A DNA stretch of 64,000 bases, taken from Ipomoea triloba. Taxonomy: Eukaryota > Streptophyta > Magnoliopsida > Solanales > Convolvulaceae. How positions within the stretch are numbered: position 1 is the stretch's first letter; each line of letters starts with the position of its first letter. The notes below the pieces were generated by a model. It was not told where the DNA came from. It worked only from the letters and a program-made list of their open reading frames with translations, and did no database searches. Below are positions 58,741 to 64,000 of this stretch, piece after piece. The position numbers and the translations under genes are program-made. The stretch is from assembly GCF_003576645.1 (NCBI RefSeq), contig NC_044916.1, positions 6,111,442 to 6,175,441 on the forward strand. The letters run 5' to 3'.

Positions 58741-58979
58741 TACTTATGGCTGGTGCTATTGTTGATTTTGTAGTTGGCCGGAAAGCTGAAGGAGCAAGCT
58801 TTCCAAGAAGTAATATTCCAGTGGAGAATCAAAGCTGAGGTAGAAGAGTCTTTGATTCATTGGAGTTAAGCGGTATTAACTCTTTGTATATCAGTAGGTT
58901 AAGAAAGTAGTTTATGAACAAATATTACATTATAACAAAGTCACTAGTACTAAAAAAATTACTAATAACTAGGTCAATT
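58741..58979. other. Spacer between repeat copies, SINE 3' remnant
   Basis: About 58870-58970 matches the 3' half of the SINE family at 44545-44690 (tatatcagtaggttaagaaa ... gtactaaaaaaatt). Nothing else recognised. Confidence 0.5.
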
Positions 58980-59527
58980 GTTAGTGTTGGCCGTTTGTGA
59001 CCAACTTGGATATAAAATACTTAGGTCCATTTGTTAGTTTTGGCCGTTTGTGACCAACTTGGATATAAAATATTTAAAGAAAATTGACTGGTTTGATGGA
59101 GCATGATTAGTAATAATAATAATAATTTGGTTGGTAGACTTGTTTATTTATATAAGTTAGAGACTCATAGAAGATTATTGTTGGTCGCAGTGTGGGAGTT
59201 TTACTCAATATGATAGATTTTTTGTAGGCGCCAGGCATTGTTCTTCCCACTTAAAAATCATTATTCCATGGATCATGATTCACACAATTGTGTGAACTTG
59301 AACCATAAATAAAAAGTACATTTTTAATATAAACTAAAAATGCATTATTTGACTATTGAAAGTACATTATTTTACATATTATCAAATAATGTACATTCAA
59401 AACACAAATAATATACTTTTACTATATTAAAAATATATCTTGTATTCATAGTTCACACAATTGTGTAAATCATCATGATCCATCGAAAAACTTGCCCCCA
59501 CTTAATAGGCTCTTGATTCAATATAAT

Positions 59528-60099
59528 TGATAGCGTAAATGTAAACGGGGTCTACGATTACGCTACGGATACGTGTGTTACGGGTGGTGTGGAATGTCGC
59601 TCTGCCGGTCAGACGGTCGGTCTACCGGTCAACGACTGAGCGGTATCGCTCTACGGGTGACGAACAGTGATAAAGAGTAAGCAGGAGAAAGACAATGAGC
59701 AAATCGCAAGTGTATTAGTGTAGTACTGATGAGTTATCCCCTTCTTTTTCTCCTTCTTCCCTAAGTGAGGGGAATGACCCCTATATTTATACAAAGTGGA
59801 TTCACTATGCACATGGTGTCTGATATGCAAGTGGATGGCATATTTGCATGGGCTGAACAGTCACTCCGCAAAATGCGCATTGGTTTGCTCGAAGTGGTTG
59901 AGTCACTCGAGGTGATGAAAACACGGATCCCTTGTTCCCGAAAAGTTGTCGGGTCGTCACATCAAGCAACTGTTGCGCTCGTGAGCCTCCAATCCACAAG
60001 GTGTGTTGCTTCCATTCATGCGGTCGACGGACAGGTTGGTGACCGTTGACGGACAGGTGATTTACGGACCGACTAGTACATGTGCATATTTACCCATCA
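59528..60099 (+). mobile_element. Solo LTR of a retrotransposon, 5-bp TSD
   Basis: Starts TGATAGCG and ends CCCATCA, with TG...CA borders and a short TGAT/ATCA inverted repeat. The 5-bp repeat ATAAT flanks it (59523-59527 and 60100-60104). At 572 bp, with a TATA-like tatatttatacaaagtg near 59783 and no internal region, it is best read as a solo LTR left by recombination between two LTRs. Copy A of the repeat shows the empty target sequence. Less AT-rich than its surroundings. Confidence 0.88.
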
Positions 60100-60373
60100 A
60101 TAATGTACCCTTTCATTATTCTTTCGGCCGAGGTGTGGACAGTGGAGGCCATGGATTGATACAACATCCAATAATGTTTTATATTATGTAGGTAAATTCT
60201 ACTATGGATTATGATCAACATTGCAATGTGAACAACTGATAAAATATTTATTTTTAGTATACTAAATATTCATTATATTTTTAATGTACTAAATGTTTAT
60301 TTTTTTAATAGTATATCTAAAAAAAGAACATTTAGTGCAAAAAATTAATGTACTATTTTTTTAATAGTATATC

Positions 60374-60472
60374 TGAGTCATTCGCGTCCGCGTCTACTAA
60401 CACCGAAACGACGTCGTTTTACGTACGTGATGCACATTGCTATGTGCACCGTGGTGCAGGGTATAACGATTG
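60374..60472. mobile_element. Right-end fragment of the 6746-7508 MITE family
   Basis: gagtcattcgcgtccgcgtc through aaacgacgtcgttttacg to gggtataacgattg matches 7411-7508 closely. The left arm and minisatellite are absent. Confidence 0.88.
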
Positions 60473-60540
60473 TATATTTGCAGCAAAAACCATGTTGAAT
60501 CACCCCCACAATTAAGAAAATCGATATTTAATTTGTCCAA

Positions 60541-60999
60541 GTGGAGCAATTAGTCCGGATGATACTCTAATCTGTCTCTATTTTTCTTGAAATTTTTTAC
60601 ACGAATTTAGTGGGTAATTATCATAATAACAGCCCTTGAAACTTCAATTTGTTTCATTACAATGCTACAAATTTATAGTGTAAGGACGCCATGATTTTAG
60701 CTAACTTAATCCCATGATGCCAACTATATTTTCAGGCAGGATTAGTGGAGAGCAATTCTCAACCACAACATTGTTGAGAGAAATCAGTCACTTCCATGTT
60801 ACTCCATCAGCATTTGACTCCTCAATAATAACATCAACAATTCATAATGAATATGGACCATCACATTTTTAATAATCCAATCAAAACCAACTAACATATG
60901 CTAATTTAAAAACTAAATTAATATTTGCATATTAATTTTGTACTAACAAAATCTATTAATATTGCAATAATTGATGTCACTGCTGCTCCATTGCTCCTC
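60541..60999. other. Intergenic, no gene seen
   Basis: AT-rich non-coding sequence ahead of the LINE remnant. Confidence 0.4.
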
Positions 61000-61240
61000 T
61001 TGACCCGTAATATCATTTAAGTCACCCAGTAAAATCCACGGGCCACTGAATGAGCCGATGTAATTATCTTTGCAATCCTCCCAAAAAGGTCTTTGGCTCT
61101 TTCGTTAGGTCGGACATAGGCGAAAGAGAGACATGTGCAAGGCCTCTCGAGTCCCTAACGATGTAGTGAATTGCTTGAGAGCTAGGGCGCTCAATACCCA
61201 GGTTGATCCGGTTTTAATTCCAATCCAAAAGTAATCCCCC
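61000..61240 (-). pseudogene. LINE (non-LTR retrotransposon) endonuclease remnant
   Basis: On the minus strand, after an in-frame stop, the reading PFWEDCKDNYIGSFSGPWIL is followed by LGDLNDI. GPW-LLGD-N-I is the typical signature of the apurinic-type endonuclease (EEP) domain of plant L1/RTE LINEs. Upstream readable pieces are shifted between frames. No reverse transcriptase domain is present. Clearly a dead 5' fragment; family not assigned. Confidence 0.7.
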
Positions 61241-61269
61241 AACAAATCCAATAGGAGTGGTCAACTAAT

Positions 61270-61345
61270 TTGTTACTAGCTTATAAGTTTTCAGCTTTCA
61301 GCTTTCAGCTACCTTTTCAGCTACGTTTGCCAAACATAGCCCAAG
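61270..61345. mobile_element. Single end of a hAT-like MITE
   Basis: On the minus strand, gggctatgtttggcaaacgt is followed by repeated agctgaaag units, typical of a MITE terminus. The opposite end was not found. Confidence 0.45.
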
Positions 61346-61588
61346 TTTTTTTAACATATTGCTATGTTAGTTAATTCATGGATAACAAATTAACAAATAT
61401 AAAGAGTTTTATTATCACAAAATAGACATTTTATAATCAAATAAAGAAAATCACATATTTTCTTCTTAAGTTACACCTTAGGTAAAACCCAGTGACTCAC
61501 TTATATTCATGTCTATTAGTTACTCTAAAGTAAAAGGGGTGGTATTAGTCATTTTCGTAAATATTCCATTAAATTTGAACTTATAATC

Positions 61589-61637
<49 letters not shown>

Positions 61638-62261
61638 GGGTCCGTCTAAAAATATGAAAAATGTTAAAATAAAAAATAATTTTCAAAAAATGATTCATTT
61701 TACTAAAAATACTTTTTTTTTTATTTGGCTGAAAGAGAAAAAAAACATTCCTTTTATAGTTAGTTAAAAATTAAAAAAATTTATTTTTATCGGTTTGATT
61801 CCTTTTTTTTTTTAAACATGAATGTAAGTTAATTACAAAATTATTTCTAATAAAATATTAATTATTTTAAAGATGATAATAATTATTATTTATACTAAAA
61901 TAAAATTATAAATTAAAATTTATAATAATTACAAAGATTATTAATAATTATAAAAAAAAGAAGTAAAGAAATAATTTATAACTTGTGTGTTATTATAATA
62001 AAAATAAATACATAAATTGATGAATATAATAATTATGAACTAAAGAAATTGGAGAAAACGTTTTTGTTTTCTTTTGGTTGTTGGTCGATTAGAGTCATGA
62101 TCTTTATTATTTGGTTCGGTCCAACCATACTCATATTTAATCAAGTGTTGATAATTGTAATAACTCTAAATTAAGGAAATTGAAGAACAGACTTTAGATT
62201 TTCTAATGCTTTTTAATGTTTTTGGTTATCGATCCGATTCTTATATCATGGATCAGGGTTC
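61346..62261. other. AT-rich intergenic with AAT microsatellite
   Basis: AAT repeats at about 61588-61635. No gene seen. Confidence 0.6.
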
Positions 62262-62424
62262 ACCCGGTTAGTGGTACTAAAAAAATACTAATGACTAGGT
62301 CCATTTGTTAGTGTTAGGCCGTTTGTGACCAACTTGGATATAAAATATTTAAAGAAAATTGAGGGGTTTGATGGTGAATAATAATAATAATTTGGTTGAT
62401 AGACTTGTTTATTTATATAACTTA
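62262..62424. repeat. Segmental repeat, copy C (first part)
   Basis: gtgaccaacttggatataaa ... gacttgtttatttatataac matches copies A and B. It breaks off at about 62424 and resumes at about 63977. Confidence 0.8.
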
Positions 62425-63976
62425 CTAGTTTTATACGCGCATTGCGCAAATCGGTTAATGCCCAATATTTATATTTAAACAAATATTTGAAAGTATATGA
62501 ATGCAAGATTATATAGGAGAAGTTTATACATGGGTAATTGAATGTCGAATTTTTTTATTTAAATATCTAACTCAAAGTATATGAATCCAAGATAAAATAG
62601 AAAATTCATTATAATTATTACTAAAATAAATGTTTGCAACCTTGTAAAATTGATAGTCTAAATATTTGGTCTAAAAATGATAGTCTAAATAAATACTACT
62701 TTTAATTTGAATTTTTCTAAGTGTTCTTAATTTTCTTTTGAGTAACATTGTCATTGTCTTCATCTTTACTATTTGTTCTCTTCCTTTTTGTTGGTAGTGT
62801 GTTATTTGCAATTTGGTTATTGTTGGTAGCATAGATGACAACGTCATGCATTGAGATTATGATATAGGAGCTATGGACTTTCCTTTAGATGTTCTGCTTG
62901 TGGTTCATTTGGTTCAACCATTATTGTTGAATGAGTTATTGTGGATAAAGAAATTCATAGTTTAAAAAAAAAATTAAATTAATTAATAAAAATTTGAAAA
63001 TTTAAAATATTATGTATTACAAAGATATTAAAAGGTAGTTTATGGCTTCAATTTGCTGGGTAATGGGTTATTTGAGTACTTTCATTGTCAACAAATCCCC
63101 CAAGTAGTTAATATGATTGGTTTCAAACTATTCTTTTTTATTTTTTTCATGGTATTAAAGAAATACATATGTATCATTTTTTGTGTAACTACTAATTTAT
63201 TTAATTCAATAAGAGTAAAATAGAGTGATTCCGCTTCAATTTGTTGGGTTATTTGAGTACTCTCTTTGTCAACCAATCCTTAAGTAGTTAATATAATTAG
63301 CTTCAAATTATTTTAAAATTTTTTTTCATAGTATTAATAAAATACTTGGTAAATAAATATATAACATTATTTTGTACTATAACTTTGATATTTAATTACA
63401 AGAAATTGTAAAAATAAGATAATGGACAATGTAATGAATATCAATTGATAAATTTGAATGTAAAGAATCTTTGCATGAGAGAAAATAAAGACAATATAAC
63501 TAATGAAATTATTTCTCTTATTTAATTTAATTTTTTGATAATGAATAATTTTTTCAAATAAAGGTATTGTAGACACATAATTCTAAATTAAAGAAATACA
63601 TATGTATCATTTTTTGTTGTAGCTACTAATTTATTTAATTTAATAAGAGTAAAATAGAGTGAGAAACTTAATTATGTGAAATTTGATTGAGATGAGGTTC
63701 GAACCTAAGACATTTCTTATATAAATTAATGGGTAAGTTAAAAGTTAACGGAATATTAACGGAGAAGAGAATATTTAACGGAAAACTTAACGGATAATCA
63801 TAAAAGTAAGGTTAAATTAGGTAATCTCTATTAATAATATTAATCTGAATTATCTTAACCATCTATTTGATTAAATAATTCATCTGAACCATCCATTTGA
63901 TTAAATAATTTGACCGCTATTTTTTCTACCCATTTTAGGTCTAACTCTCTTTGGCTCTTATTAGTATAGTAGATAT
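62425..63976. mobile_element. Insertion of about 1.55 kb in repeat copy C
   Basis: Starts about ctagttttatacgcgcattg and ends about tattagtatagtagatata. TTA appears on both sides (before 62425 and at about 63977). The inside is AT-rich with an internal duplication (about 63045-63130 and 63233-63320; also 63166 and 63595) and a tRNA-like word gaggttcgaacct near 63693. No coding domain recognised. It could be a Helitron-like or other non-autonomous element; not classified. Confidence 0.55.
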
Positions 63977-64000
63977 ATTAGACACTAATGGAAAATTGTT
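63977..64000. repeat. Segmental repeat, copy C (resumes)
   Basis: gacactaatggaaaattgtt continues the match to copy A (gagactaatggaagattgtt at 56290) and runs to the window edge. Confidence 0.7.

Larger units (their letters stand above)
58980..60540. repeat. Segmental repeat, copy B
   Basis: Counterpart of 56157-58740. The opening phrase (tggccgtttgtgaccaactt) is duplicated locally at 58985-59075. It carries a solo LTR (59528-60099) and a fragment of a Mutator-type MITE (60374-60472) not present in copy A. The homology resumes after them (gcagcaaaaaccatgttgaa at 60480, matching 58668). Confidence 0.8.

Noticed and set aside
59765..60049. 94-codon ORF in 59765-60049
   Set aside because: It lies entirely within the solo LTR; LTRs are non-coding and no family signature is visible.

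Overview
This window is plant nuclear DNA, most likely from a eudicot. Genes are interrupted by many AT-rich GT-AG introns. The protein set is plant-type: a CLAVATA1-like and a PSKR-like receptor kinase, a PRA1-family protein, Yippee-like proteins and a GCK-type MAP4K. Space between genes is AT-rich and full of MITEs, tRNA-derived SINEs and microsatellites. Species cannot be fixed from the sequence alone; an asterid such as a member of the Convolvulaceae is only a guess.

Gene-rich left half (1-27,500). Two Yippee-like genes lie in tandem (1610-4153 and 7737-10058), each with the same five-exon structure. They come from a direct duplication of about 2.7 kb. Just after the first copy, at the end of the shared homology, is a 252-codon ORF made of three related coiled-coil-like modules. 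Then come a minus-strand PrmA-like ribosomal protein L11 methyltransferase (10354-12799), a divergent PRA1-family membrane protein (13001-14834) that shares a 201-bp promoter with it, and a 20-coding-exon minus-strand STE20/GCK kinase (16612-26751). One exon of the kinase carries four almost identical in-frame 117-bp repeats.

Right half (27,500-64,000). Genes are sparse. There are two intact minus-strand leucine-rich-repeat receptor kinases: a single-exon PSKR2-like phytosulfokine receptor (34953-38081) and a two-exon CLAVATA1-like receptor (46603-49662). Two CLAVATA1-derived pseudogene pieces (53421-54765 and 55829-56038) lie upstream of it, in an order opposite to that of the intact gene. 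The last 8 kb is a diverged non-coding segmental duplication in two long copies and one interrupted copy, each hit by different transposons.

Mobile DNA is the main story. Many elements can be delimited to the base because terminal inverted repeats and target-site duplications are intact. They include Mutator-type MITEs with 9-bp TSDs (6746-7508, 28487-28890, 41405-41828), hAT-type elements with 8-bp TSDs (494-1223, 50593-51642, 56671-57114), Tourist-like elements with 3-bp TSDs (29998-30298, 52007-53282, 57490-58084), a solo LTR with a 5-bp TSD (59528-60099), a LINE endonuclease remnant (61000-61240) and several SINEs with 12-16 bp TSDs. Because the Yippee, CLAVATA1-upstream and terminal segments are duplicated, empty sites for several insertions are present in the same window, which gives a relative order of events. 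I found no prokaryote-type defence system, CRISPR array or operon. The most unusual items are the expanded kinase repeat, the orphan three-module ORF at a duplication edge, and the hAT-like family carrying an internal tRNA-like A/B-box segment.
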